From Microbacterium galbinum (GTDB taxonomy: Bacteria > Actinomycetota > Actinomycetes > Actinomycetales > Microbacteriaceae): a stretch of 64,000 nucleotides of DNA. The stretch spans positions 3,191,630 to 3,255,629 of the forward strand of contig NZ_CP078077.1 of assembly GCF_023101185.1 (NCBI RefSeq), given 5' to 3'. This document shows, piece after piece, positions 40,622-48,051 of this stretch. The notes under the pieces were generated by a model that worked only from the letters and a program-made list of their open reading frames with translations, ran no database searches and was not told where the DNA came from. Position 1 is the stretch's first letter. Each line of letters starts with the position of its first letter. The position numbers and the translations under genes were made by a program.

Positions 40622-40656
40622 GGATGCCACCCCCGCACCGTCGGGGCGTGGCATCC
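40622..40656 (+). terminator. Hairpin between acpP and fabF
   Basis: GGATGCCAC (40622-40630) pairs with GTGGCATCC (40648-40656); inside it CCCC (31-34) and GGGG (43-46) also pair. It begins nine bases after the acpP stop. The next bases are CTCCGTCCTG without a T-run, so partial termination or mRNA end protection are both possible. Either would make ACP more abundant than FabF. Confidence 0.65.
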
Positions 40657-40708
40657 TCCGTCCTGCCCCCCACCCTGCTCTGAATCCCGTCCGACAAGGA
40701 ACCACACC

Positions 40709-41953
40709 ATGACCAAGCGCATCGTCGTCACCGGCATCGGCGCCACGTCCGCCATCGGCGGGACAGCTCCGGAGAACTGGACCAACCTCCTCGCAGGCGC
40801 CTCCGGCACCCGCGCACTCGAGCACGACTGGGTCGCCCAGTACGAGCTCCCCGTCACCTTCGCCGCCGAGGCGATCGTGCGGCCCGAGGAAGTCCTCCCG
40901 CGCCATGAGGCCAAGCGCCTCGACCCTTCTTCCCAGTTCGCCCTGATCGCCGCCCGTGAGGCATGGGCCGACGCGGGCTCCCCCGAGGTCGCCCCCGAAC
41001 GCCTCGGCATCGACTTCGCCACCGGCATCGGCGGTCTCTGGACCCTCCTCGACGCATGGGACACCCTGCGTGAGAAGGGACCTCGCCGCGTCATGCCGCT
41101 CACCGTCCCGATGCTCATGCCCAACGCCGCGGCCGGCAACCTCTCGCTCCAGTTCGGCGCCCGCGCCTACGCGCAGACCGTCGTGAGCGCCTGCGCCTCG
41201 AGCACCGAGTCGATCATCCACGCGTTCCACCACCTGCAGGAGGGGCTGGCCGACGTCGTCATCGCCGGTGGCACCGAATCGGCGATCCACCCGATCACGA
41301 TGGCCTCCTTCGCCTCGGCGCAGGCCCTGTCGCGTCGCAACGACGACCCCGCGACCGCTTCCCGTCCCGGCGCGATCGACCGTGACGGCTTCGTCATGGG
41401 CGAGGGTGCGGCAGCGCTCATCCTCGAGACCGAGGAGCACGCGAAGGCCCGTGGTGCGAAGATCTACGGCTACGTGCTCGGCGGCGGCGTGACGGCCGAC
41501 GCCTACCACATCACCGGCAACGACCCCGAGGGCACGGGAGCGGCGCGCGCCGTCACCCAGGCGCTCGAGGAGGCGGGCATCACCGCCGATCAGGTCACGC
41601 ACATCAACGCGCACGCGACGTCGACCCCGGTCGGAGACCCGAACGAGTACGTCGCGCTCAAGAAGGTCTTCGGCGACCGCATCGACGAGATCCCCGTGTC
41701 GGCGACCAAGGCGTCGACTGGTCACCTGCTCGGCGGCACCGGCGCACTCGAGGCGATCTTCGCGCTGCTCGCGCTGCGCGACCGCGTCGCCCCGCCCACC
41801 ATCAACATGACCGAGCCCGACCCCGCTGTGCCGTTCCGCCTCTCCGGCGAGCCGACGCCACTGGGTGACGGCCCACAGTACGCGATCAGCAACTCCTTCG
41901 GCTTCGGCGGTCACAACGCCGTTGCGGTGTTCGCAGCGGCCGACAACGACTGA
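40709..41953 (+). CDS. fabF: Beta-ketoacyl-ACP synthase II
   Basis: 414 aa. Chain-elongating condensing enzyme of type II fatty acid synthesis. The active-site Cys is in QTVVSACASSTESIIHAFHH. The two His are in THINAHATSTPVGDPNE and KASTGHLLGGTGALEAIFAL. SNSFGFGGHNAVAVF is the C-terminal family signature. Last gene of the fab operon, closed by a strong terminator. Confidence 0.97.
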   Translation: MTKRIVVTGIGATSAIGGTAPENWTNLLAGASGTRALEHDWVAQYELPVTFAAEAIVRPEEVLPRHEAKRLDPSSQFALIAAREAWADAGSPEVAPERLGIDFATGIGGLWTLLDAWDTLREKGPRRVMPLTVPMLMPNAAAGNLSLQFGARAYAQTVVSACASSTESIIHAFHHLQEGLADVVIAGGTESAIHPITMASFASAQALSRRNDDPATASRPGAIDRDGFVMGEGAAALILETEEHAKARGAKIYGYVLGGGVTADAYHITGNDPEGTGAARAVTQALEEAGITADQVTHINAHATSTPVGDPNEYVALKKVFGDRIDEIPVSATKASTGHLLGGTGALEAIFALLALRDRVAPPTINMTEPDPAVPFRLSGEPTPLGDGPQYAISNSFGFGGHNAVAVFAAADND

Positions 41954-41960
41954 GTCCCGC

Positions 41961-42005
41961 ACACGACGACGGCCCCCGGAGATACTCCGGGGGCCGTCGT
42001 CGTGT
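41961..42005. terminator. Bidirectional terminator after fabF
   Basis: A 20-bp perfect stem (41961-41980 with 41986-42005; arms ACACGACGACGGCC... and the reverse complement) with a 5-base loop GATAC. It lies between the convergent stops of fabF (41953) and the yczE-like gene (42019). Confidence 0.93.
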
Positions 42006-42018
42006 GTCGAGGGCGCGT

Positions 42019-42693
42019 TCAGCTCGGCACGGACGCCGCGGGCGGGGCGAGCCGCTGGGACCGTGCCACGCGCATCCGGGTGATCCGCGGTAGGAACCAG
42101 CCGATCAGCGGACCGACGCCGAAGGCGAAGAGCACCGTGCCCACGCCGACCGGCCCCCCGAGCACGAACCCGACCAGCAGGACGCTCCCCTCGATCAACG
42201 TCCGCACGATCCACACCTTCCAGCCGGTGCGGCGCACGAGTCCGGTCATGAGTCCGTCGCGCGGTCCCGGGCCGAAGTCGGCGGCGATGTAGAGTCCGGT
42301 CGCGAAGGCGAGCAGCAGCAGACCGAAGATGAACATCGGCGCTCCGATCCAGACGGTCGGCGGAGCGGGCAGCACGAGCAGCGTGAGGTCGGCGGCGGGG
42401 CCGACCATCAGTGCGTTCAGCAGCGTGCCGAGGCCGACTCGCTGCCGCAGGGGGATCCACAGCAGCAGCACGACGATCGAGACGAGCACGGTCACGGTGC
42501 CGTAGCCGATGCCCGAACTCCCCGAGACGCCGAGTGCGAGGACATCCCAGGGAGCGACGCCGATCCCGCCCCGCACCATGAACCCGAGCGCCACGCCGTA
42601 GAGGAAGAGACCGAGCACGAGCTGCCCGAGGCGCTCGACGAGGTCGCGCCGACTCGTGGCGGTGACGGGCAGGAAGACGGAGCGCAGGTGCAT
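42019..42693 (-). CDS. YczE/YitT-like integral membrane protein
   Basis: 224 aa from the ATG at 42693. Five or six hydrophobic segments, with motifs typical of the YczE group: GVALGFMVRGGIGVAPWDVL (the G-x-x-P-W-D-V pattern), then DFGPGPRDGLMTGLVRRTGW and VRTLIEGSVLLVGFVLGG. The frame extends to 42780, but that part crosses the operator region. YczE-like genes are commonly divergent from a MocR-type regulator, as here. The transported substrate is unknown. Confidence 0.85.
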   Translation of the reverse strand: MHLRSVFLPVTATSRRDLVERLGQLVLGLFLYGVALGFMVRGGIGVAPWDVLALGVSGSSGIGYGTVTVLVSIVVLLLWIPLRQRVGLGTLLNALMVGPAADLTLLVLPAPPTVWIGAPMFIFGLLLLAFATGLYIAADFGPGPRDGLMTGLVRRTGWKVWIVRTLIEGSVLLVGFVLGGPVGVGTVLFAFGVGPLIGWFLPRITRMRVARSQRLAPPAASVPS

Positions 42694-42729
42694 CTCTCCA
42701 TGGTGGATGCCGGTCACGCTCCGAATCCG

Positions 42730-42774
42730 AGTCCACTCCCCCAGAAGTGGCCTGCAGAAATCAGTCCACTTCTG
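42730..42774. promoter_or_regulatory. Repeated AAGTGG-type sites between yczE-like and mocR genes
   Basis: AAGTGGCCTG (plus strand, 42745-42754), AAGTGGACTG (minus strand, 42771-42762) and GGAGTGGACTC (minus strand, 42740-42730) share the core AGTGG-C/A-CT. Two of them form an inverted repeat, CAGAAGTGG (42742-42750) and CCACTTCTG (42766-42774). MocR regulators use two or three such direct or inverted half-sites. They lie in the short gap between divergent starts. Confidence 0.6.
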
Positions 42775-42789
42775 CGCCATGCTGGAGGC

Positions 42790-44193
42790 ATGGGATCACG
42801 ACTCGTCGAACAGCTCGGAGCGCAGAACGCCGCCGGCGCCACGGCGTCCACCCTCGCCGACCAGATCCGAGCGCTCGTGCTCGACGGTCGCCTGACCGTC
42901 GGCGAGCGGCTTCCGAGCGAACGTGCGCTCGCCCTGGAACTGCGCCGCTCCCGGTCGACGATCACCCGCGCGTACGGGCTCCTCGAGGCAGAGGGCTATG
43001 TCGCCCGGCTGCACGGCGGGAACACCCGCATCACCCTCCCGCACGCCGACATCGTGACCATCCCGACCGACGACGACTCGGCCATCGACCTGTCGATCGC
43101 CTCGATGGACTCCACCCCCGGCCTGTACGACGCCACCGTGCGCTCCCTCCCGCGCCTCGCCGCGATGCGGGGCACGAGCGGCTATTCGTTGCGCGGCCTC
43201 CCCGAGCTCCGCGAGGCCGTCGCCGCTCGCTTCTCCGAGCGCGGCGTCGAGACCTCGGCCGACGAGATCATGATCACCTCGGGCGCTCTGAACGCCCTCA
43301 ACCTGGTGCTCGCGACGATCGGACGACGGGGAGAGCGCGCGCTCGTCGAGCAACCGACCTTCCCACACGCGCTCGAGGCGCTTCATCGTCACGGCTACCG
43401 CCTGGTGCCGACCCCCGTCGACGTCGAGGGCTGGGACGCACGACACCTCGCCGAGACGCTCCTGAGCGTACGCCCGCATCTCGCCTACCTGATCCCGGAC
43501 TTCCACAACCCGACGGGCGCGACGCTCCCCGATGACGAACGATCGCGCCTCGTCGCCACCGCGCGCAGCGCCGGGACCACGCTGATCGTCGACGAGACGA
43601 CCACGGAACTCGACATCGACCGCGGGTGGGCGCCCACACCGATGGCGGCGTACGACCCCCGCGTCGTGACCGTCGGCTCGATGTCGAAGATCGCCTGGGG
43701 CGGCATGCGCATCGGCTGGATCCGCGCCGAACGGTCCCTCATCACTCGACTCCTCGCGGTGCGCCCCTCGTTCGAGCTCGGCACGGCCCTGCTCGAGCAG
43801 TGCATCGCCGTCGAGCTGCTCGCCGACATGCCGGCCCTCACCGCACACGTGCGCACGCGCTTGCGGGCAGGACGCGCGGCGGTCGAGGCGGGACTCGCCG
43901 CGCTTCCCGGCATCCGGATGCCGTCGACGCCCGGCGGCCTCTCGGCGTGGGTCGATCTCGAAGTTCCGGTCTCGACGGCGCTGTCGCTCGCGGCGCGCGA
44001 GCGGCAGCTCATCCTGCCGCCCGGGCCGCGGTTCACCACCGGAGGCGTGCTGGAGCGCCGGCTGCGCATCCCCATCACGCTGCCCCCGGAGCGGACGGCC
44101 GAGGCGATGACGCGCGTCGCCGAGTCCTGGGCGCATGTGCAGGGCGGGGCGGCTTCCCACGGCGACGACCTCCGCCACGCCGCGGTGATCTGA
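42790..44193 (+). CDS. MocR-type regulator (GntR helix-turn-helix plus aminotransferase-like domain), YczR-like
   Basis: 467 aa. An N-terminal GntR winged helix (LADQIRALVLDGRLTVGERL, then PSERALALELRRSRSTITRA) leads, through a linker, to a type I aminotransferase-like domain. The PLP-lysine motif is GSMSKIAWGGMRIGW, with PDFHNPTGATL upstream. MocR proteins bind PLP and act as regulators of an adjacent gene. Pairing with the divergent yczE-like gene resembles the YczR/YczE pair. The start at 42790 places three AAGTGG-type sites just upstream. Confidence 0.88.
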   Translation: MGSRLVEQLGAQNAAGATASTLADQIRALVLDGRLTVGERLPSERALALELRRSRSTITRAYGLLEAEGYVARLHGGNTRITLPHADIVTIPTDDDSAIDLSIASMDSTPGLYDATVRSLPRLAAMRGTSGYSLRGLPELREAVAARFSERGVETSADEIMITSGALNALNLVLATIGRRGERALVEQPTFPHALEALHRHGYRLVPTPVDVEGWDARHLAETLLSVRPHLAYLIPDFHNPTGATLPDDERSRLVATARSAGTTLIVDETTTELDIDRGWAPTPMAAYDPRVVTVGSMSKIAWGGMRIGWIRAERSLITRLLAVRPSFELGTALLEQCIAVELLADMPALTAHVRTRLRAGRAAVEAGLAALPGIRMPSTPGGLSAWVDLEVPVSTALSLAARERQLILPPGPRFTTGGVLERRLRIPITLPPERTAEAMTRVAESWAHVQGGAASHGDDLRHAAVI

Positions 44194-44229
44194 CCGGGCC
44201 GCCGGCTCTCCGACGACGGCACCTCCGAC

Positions 44230-44271
44230 GACGAAGACCCCGCCGCTGCGAACAGGGGCGGGGTCTTCGTC
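44230..44271. terminator. Terminator after the mocR-type gene
   Basis: GACGAAGACCCCGCC (44230-44244) pairs with GGCGGGGTCTTCGTC (44257-44271): a perfect 15-bp stem with a 12-base loop, 36 bases after the stop. Its A-rich left arm gives a fair T-rich run in both directions. Confidence 0.9.
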
Positions 44272-44366
44272 TATGGAGCGGGGGACGTCTTCTCAGCGTC
44301 CGGGACGAATCACCGGCATCCGATACTCACGCCTCCCGCGCTCCAGGTCTGTGGGTGGTCGGCACG

Positions 44367-44870
44367 TCAGCCGACCTTGTGCAGCCACACGACGCGGGCG
44401 TCGTCGCTCGCGTGCCGGAACGGCTCGAGCTCGTCGTCCCACGCGGAGCCGAGGGCGACGTCGAGCTCGCGCTGCAGCTCGATCGCACTGCCGGCGGCGA
44501 TCTCCATCGCATACCGGATGCGATCCTCGCCGATGACGATGTTGCCGGCGGCATCCGTCTGGGCGTAATGGATGCCGAGGTCCGGGGTGTGCAGCCAGCG
44601 TCCACCGTCGCTGCGGGGAGTCGGATCCTCGGTCACCTCGAAACGCAGGTGCTCCCACCCGCGGATCGCGGTCGCGAGAGCGGCGCCGGTGCCCACCGGG
44701 CCATCCCAGTAGAACTCGGCGCGGCGCGCGCCGTCGAGCACGGGCTGGTCGGCCCAGTCGAAGTTCACCGCACGCCCGATAGCGCGACCCACCGCCCACT
44801 CGAGGTGCGGGCAGAGCGCGCGAGGCGCCGAGTGGATGTACACCACTCCGCGTGCGTAAGCCGTCGCCAT
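44367..44870 (-). CDS. DUF3145 protein
   Basis: 167 aa. This actinobacterial family has no known function. The family features visible are ARGVVYIHSAPRALCPHLEW at the N terminus, RAEFYWDGPVGTGAALATAI, then RGWEHLRFEVTEDPT, and WLHTPDLGIHYAQTDAAGN. It has no signal peptide or membrane segment. Its leader (44871-44990) contains an unusual palindrome. The product could be regulatory or structural; no role is assigned. Confidence 0.88.
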   Translation of the reverse strand: MATAYARGVVYIHSAPRALCPHLEWAVGRAIGRAVNFDWADQPVLDGARRAEFYWDGPVGTGAALATAIRGWEHLRFEVTEDPTPRSDGGRWLHTPDLGIHYAQTDAAGNIVIGEDRIRYAMEIAAGSAIELQRELDVALGSAWDDELEPFRHASDDARVVWLHKVG

Positions 44871-44967
44871 GATCTCTCCGTTTCATCAGGTGCGTCTTCC
44901 CCAACGACCTGAACCGAAATCAGCGACGATATGCGGTTATGCGCCCATTCTCGCCCACGATCCTGGA

Positions 44968-44985
44968 AATCACAAGCATGTGATT
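44968..44985. repeat. Palindrome AATCACA-AGCA-TGTGATT
   Basis: AATCACA (44968-44974) and TGTGATT (44979-44985) are exact reverse complements across a 4-base spacer. They are in the gap between DUF3145 and the oxygenase-like gene, just before a terminator. The arms resemble a CRP-type half-site (TGTGA), so a global regulator operator is one possibility. Confidence 0.45.
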
Positions 44986-44991
44986 CCACGG

Positions 44992-45024
44992 GAAAGGCCC
45001 CGGTCGCGACGACCGGGGCCTTTC
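44992..45024. terminator. Terminator between the oxygenase-like gene and DUF3145
   Basis: GAAAGGCCCCGGTCG (44992-45006) and CGACCGGGGCCTTTC (45010-45024) form a 15-bp stem with a 3-base loop. It lies 30 bases after the oxygenase stop codon (minus strand), with the AAAG/CTTT part giving a short U-run. Confidence 0.92.
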
Positions 45025-45053
45025 GTGGAGACGGGTCTCCGAGGTGCAGAGGA

Positions 45054-45827
45054 TCAGGCCTCGCTCATCGCCTGCTTGACCTGCTGGCCCTTGGCGGCGT
45101 AGTACGCGGCGCGCGCGGCATCCTTGCGGGCCTGCTCGGCGTAGCCGTGCTCGAGCACCTCCTGCGGAACCTCGACGTTGGGAACGTCATCGGTGCCGTG
45201 GTACTTCTCGATGTACGCGTCGAGCTCGGGACCCGACGTCCACGAGGTGATGAGGCAGTAACGCGGCTCGGTACCGTTGTGCGTCGCGGCGTGCCACAGG
45301 CGCTGCGTGTCGACGATGAGCTGCGCGCCGGCCGGAAGCGCGATGCGGTACTCGATGCTCGGGTCGGTGCGGTTCTCGCGCAGGACGAAGTAGCTGTCCT
45401 TGTCGTCGGTGAGGTTGAAGAAGCCGCGCACGACCCAGCCCGTGCCGTCCGGGTTCAGACGGTTGTTGTCATCCTGGTGCAGGTTGTAGAGGCAGTCGCC
45501 GTACGGGGTCGGCTGCAGTTCGATGACCCGGCAGCGCCCGACGTTGGCACCGGGCTCCTGCGCGCGGCGCGTGAGGTTCGGGGCCTTGGCGGTCTGCGAA
45601 TCGATCCAGACGCCGTCCTTGTCGGTGCGCGGCGGCTTGTGGTTCCAGAAGCCGTTGCACTCGATGTCTCCGAAGGCGCTGGCGAGCGGCGCGAATCGCG
45701 TGTCGCCCGAGGACTTCCAGTCGTTGTACTCGATGTCCAGCCACTCTTTGGGGTCGAGTTCCTGGTTGTAGCTGTCGAGGACGACGAAGCCCTTCTCCTC
45801 CAGCGCTTTGGACTTGATGTATCCCAT
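45054..45827 (-). CDS. Putative Fe(II)/2-oxoglutarate oxygenase (PhyH-like)
   Basis: 257 aa. A facial-triad pattern is visible: H117-x-D119 in LHQDD, a distal H179 in RLWHAATHN, and an Arg ten residues later (R189 in TEPRY), where 2-oxoglutarate binds in this superfamily. The protein is soluble, with no signal peptide. The N terminus MGYIKSKALEEKGFVVLDSY resembles the start of PhyH-type oxygenases (E-x-G-F/Y-V-V-L). A DtxR/IdeR-like box lies 50-70 bases before the start. A strong terminator ends the unit, so it is monocistronic. The substrate is unknown. Confidence 0.65.
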   Translation of the reverse strand: MGYIKSKALEEKGFVVLDSYNQELDPKEWLDIEYNDWKSSGDTRFAPLASAFGDIECNGFWNHKPPRTDKDGVWIDSQTAKAPNLTRRAQEPGANVGRCRVIELQPTPYGDCLYNLHQDDNNRLNPDGTGWVVRGFFNLTDDKDSYFVLRENRTDPSIEYRIALPAGAQLIVDTQRLWHAATHNGTEPRYCLITSWTSGPELDAYIEKYHGTDDVPNVEVPQEVLEHGYAEQARKDAARAAYYAAKGQQVKQAMSEA

Positions 45828-45879
45828 GATCGAGTCATGTTCCTTTCATCGGGGGCCAGCACGTTTTAACAGGCCCTGA

Positions 45880-45896
45880 TAAGGCAAGCCTAACAG
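45880..45896. promoter_or_regulatory. DtxR/IdeR-like iron box
   Basis: TAAGGCAAGCCTAACAG is at about 45880-45896. Read on the minus strand it gives TTAGGCTTGCCTTA, a near palindrome (arms TTAGGC and GCCTTA, one mismatch). It matches the iron-box consensus TTAGG..AGCCTAA.C at most positions. It lies 53 bases upstream of the oxygenase-like start. AT-rich bases (GTTTTAAC) just inside could be the -10. Confidence 0.6.
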
Positions 45897-46002
45897 CGAG
45901 CGGTGCGTGCGCTTCGGAGGCGGCCGTGAATAACCGAATAGACTGAAAACGGTGCCGGGTTCACCCTCGACATCGCGCGCTACGGGAGGACGAGACACCA
46001 GT

Positions 46003-48003
46003 ATGAGCACCGCCACCAACGTCGAGGCGACAGCAGTCAACACGATCGAGTGGCTCGCGGCGGGGTCGACCACCATCGTCGTCCCCGTGTACCAGCGGCA
46101 GTACCGGTGGGACATCGGCGGGTGCGAGAGACTGCTCTCCGACATCCGCTCCGTGGCGGACGCCGACGAATCCCACCGCCACTTCATCGGCTCGATCCTC
46201 TCCGCGCAGGACGGCGCGACCGACGACGACCTGATCCTCATCGACGGGCAGCAGCGCATCACGACGCTCACCCTCCTCATCGCCGCTCTGCACCACAGTG
46301 TGCGAGGCACCGACCCGCAGCTCGCCGCCGAGCTCGAGAGGGTTCTCGTGCGCGCCGACGATCCGTCCCGCACCAAGCTGCGCCCGCACGACGCCTGGGC
46401 CGGGCTGTATGAATCGGTCGTGCTCGATCGGCGCGACGACGCCGACCGGGAATCCCGCTTCGATGACAATTACGCGTTCTTCCGGAGTCAGGTGCACGCC
46501 GACGAGGTCGCACGCATCTGGCGAGGGCTGCAGCGACTCGAGCACGTGTCGATCACGCTCGGCGCGCAGGCGAACGCGCAGCAGATCTTCGAGAGCCTGA
46601 ACTCGACGGGGGAACCCCTGCGCGACCACGAGCTCATCCACAACTACATCCTGATGGGGCTCACCCACGCCGAGCAGCTCGATGTGGAGGCCCGCTTCTG
46701 GCTGCCGATCGAACGCCACACGGGTGAGACGATCGGCGCCTTCTGGCGGCACTACCTCGTGATGACGACCGGGCGCGAACTGGCGGCGAACGGCGAGCAC
46801 GGCGTCTACAGCGCCTTCCGCCACTCGTTCCCCCGGGTCGATGCGGAGCGGCTGCAGGCGGATGCCGAGGTCTGGCGCCACTACGCCGAGATCTACGGTA
46901 TCCTCCTCGACCCCTCGCTCGAGAGCGATCCGGAGATCGCCCGACAACTGCGCTTCGTGAACACATTCGGTCGCGCGGCCTACCCGCTCGTGCTCAGCGC
47001 CTACAGCGACCACTCCCGCGGGGTCATCGAGCGCGGCGAACTGATCGAGACTCTCGAATGGATTCAGGCGCTCTACCTGCGCCGCACCCTCGTGAACCTG
47101 CCCAACGAGCGCCTGGTCGCCCGGCTCTGCCGCGCCCGCTCGCAGGGGCGGGAGGCGCTGGCTCGCGCCTTCGCACGCATCACCCCCTCCGACGAGCGGG
47201 TCAGCGCGGTGCTGAAGTACAGCGAGCTCCCCTACGCCGCCTACGTGCTCGGCCGTCTCGAAGGCGTCGAGGATCCCCTCGAGTTCGACGTCGAGCACAT
47301 CGTGCCCACCGTCCCCGGCGACGCGTGGTCGGGTGACGGGGCGCGCACGTGGAGCGAGTACAGCGAGGACGAGCAGAACAGCCACCGCGCGCTCGCCCCG
47401 ACGCTGGGCAACCTGACGCTGCTGGAACAGCACCTCACCGAGAGCGTCTTCGGCGCCTCGTTCCCGGTCAAGCGCGCGGATGCCTACGCGCGGAGCAGCG
47501 TCGCCGCGACTCGCGACCTGGATGCCATCGACCAGTGGAACACCGCGGCGATCACGGCCCGCACCGTGCGCCTCACCGCCGAGCTGCTGCAGATCTGGGC
47601 GCGGCCGGCCCTGCCCGAGATCGACGACGACGGACTGACCCCGATCCTCGACGCCGTCCGCCGTCGCGGCTGGCCCGCCGGTTGGGAGCGCGAGTTCGAC
47701 TACGTCGAGTACCGCGGCGAGCGGTGGGAGGTGTACGACGTCAAGCATCTCTTCAACCGCGTCCTGCGTCGCGCCTGGACCGACACCCGTGCCGCCGCCC
47801 TGTCGTACTCGGCAGCGCACGGCGGCCCCATCTACGACGGCATGGCCTGGAAGGGGCAGTGGGACGAACTCACCGACGGCCACCACCTCTACATGGGCTG
47901 GGACTCGAACTATATGATGAGCGCCGTGCAGGGGGTGCTCGAGGAGGCCGGCATCGCCGCCGAGGTGTTCGTCAAGTACTCCTACATCGGCAACGTGATG
48001 TAG
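46003..48003 (+). CDS. DUF262/DUF1524 (GmrSD-type) protein, possible anti-phage nuclease
   Basis: 666 aa, with GGGAGGA upstream of the ATG. The N-terminal DUF262 (ParB-like) domain shows VPVYQRQYRW (27-36) and IDGQQRITTLTLL (80-92), both diagnostic. The middle is helical. A DUF1524 His-Me/HNH domain is at about 428-480 (EFDVEHIVPT, then LAPTLGNLTLLEQHLTES). An extra C-terminal region of about 100 residues (GWPAGWEREFDYVEYRGERW onward) is not part of the core and is unassigned. In GmrSD these domains restrict modified phage DNA. Here a single gene stands alone, with no methyltransferase nearby, so phage defence is inferred from family. Confidence 0.85.
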   Translation: MSTATNVEATAVNTIEWLAAGSTTIVVPVYQRQYRWDIGGCERLLSDIRSVADADESHRHFIGSILSAQDGATDDDLILIDGQQRITTLTLLIAALHHSVRGTDPQLAAELERVLVRADDPSRTKLRPHDAWAGLYESVVLDRRDDADRESRFDDNYAFFRSQVHADEVARIWRGLQRLEHVSITLGAQANAQQIFESLNSTGEPLRDHELIHNYILMGLTHAEQLDVEARFWLPIERHTGETIGAFWRHYLVMTTGRELAANGEHGVYSAFRHSFPRVDAERLQADAEVWRHYAEIYGILLDPSLESDPEIARQLRFVNTFGRAAYPLVLSAYSDHSRGVIERGELIETLEWIQALYLRRTLVNLPNERLVARLCRARSQGREALARAFARITPSDERVSAVLKYSELPYAAYVLGRLEGVEDPLEFDVEHIVPTVPGDAWSGDGARTWSEYSEDEQNSHRALAPTLGNLTLLEQHLTESVFGASFPVKRADAYARSSVAATRDLDAIDQWNTAAITARTVRLTAELLQIWARPALPEIDDDGLTPILDAVRRRGWPAGWEREFDYVEYRGERWEVYDVKHLFNRVLRRAWTDTRAAALSYSAAHGGPIYDGMAWKGQWDELTDGHHLYMGWDSNYMMSAVQGVLEEAGIAAEVFVKYSYIGNVM

Positions 48004-48051
48004 CGCCGGCTGCGCCTTCGCCCTGGGCCGCTGCTCGATAGGATCGAAGAC

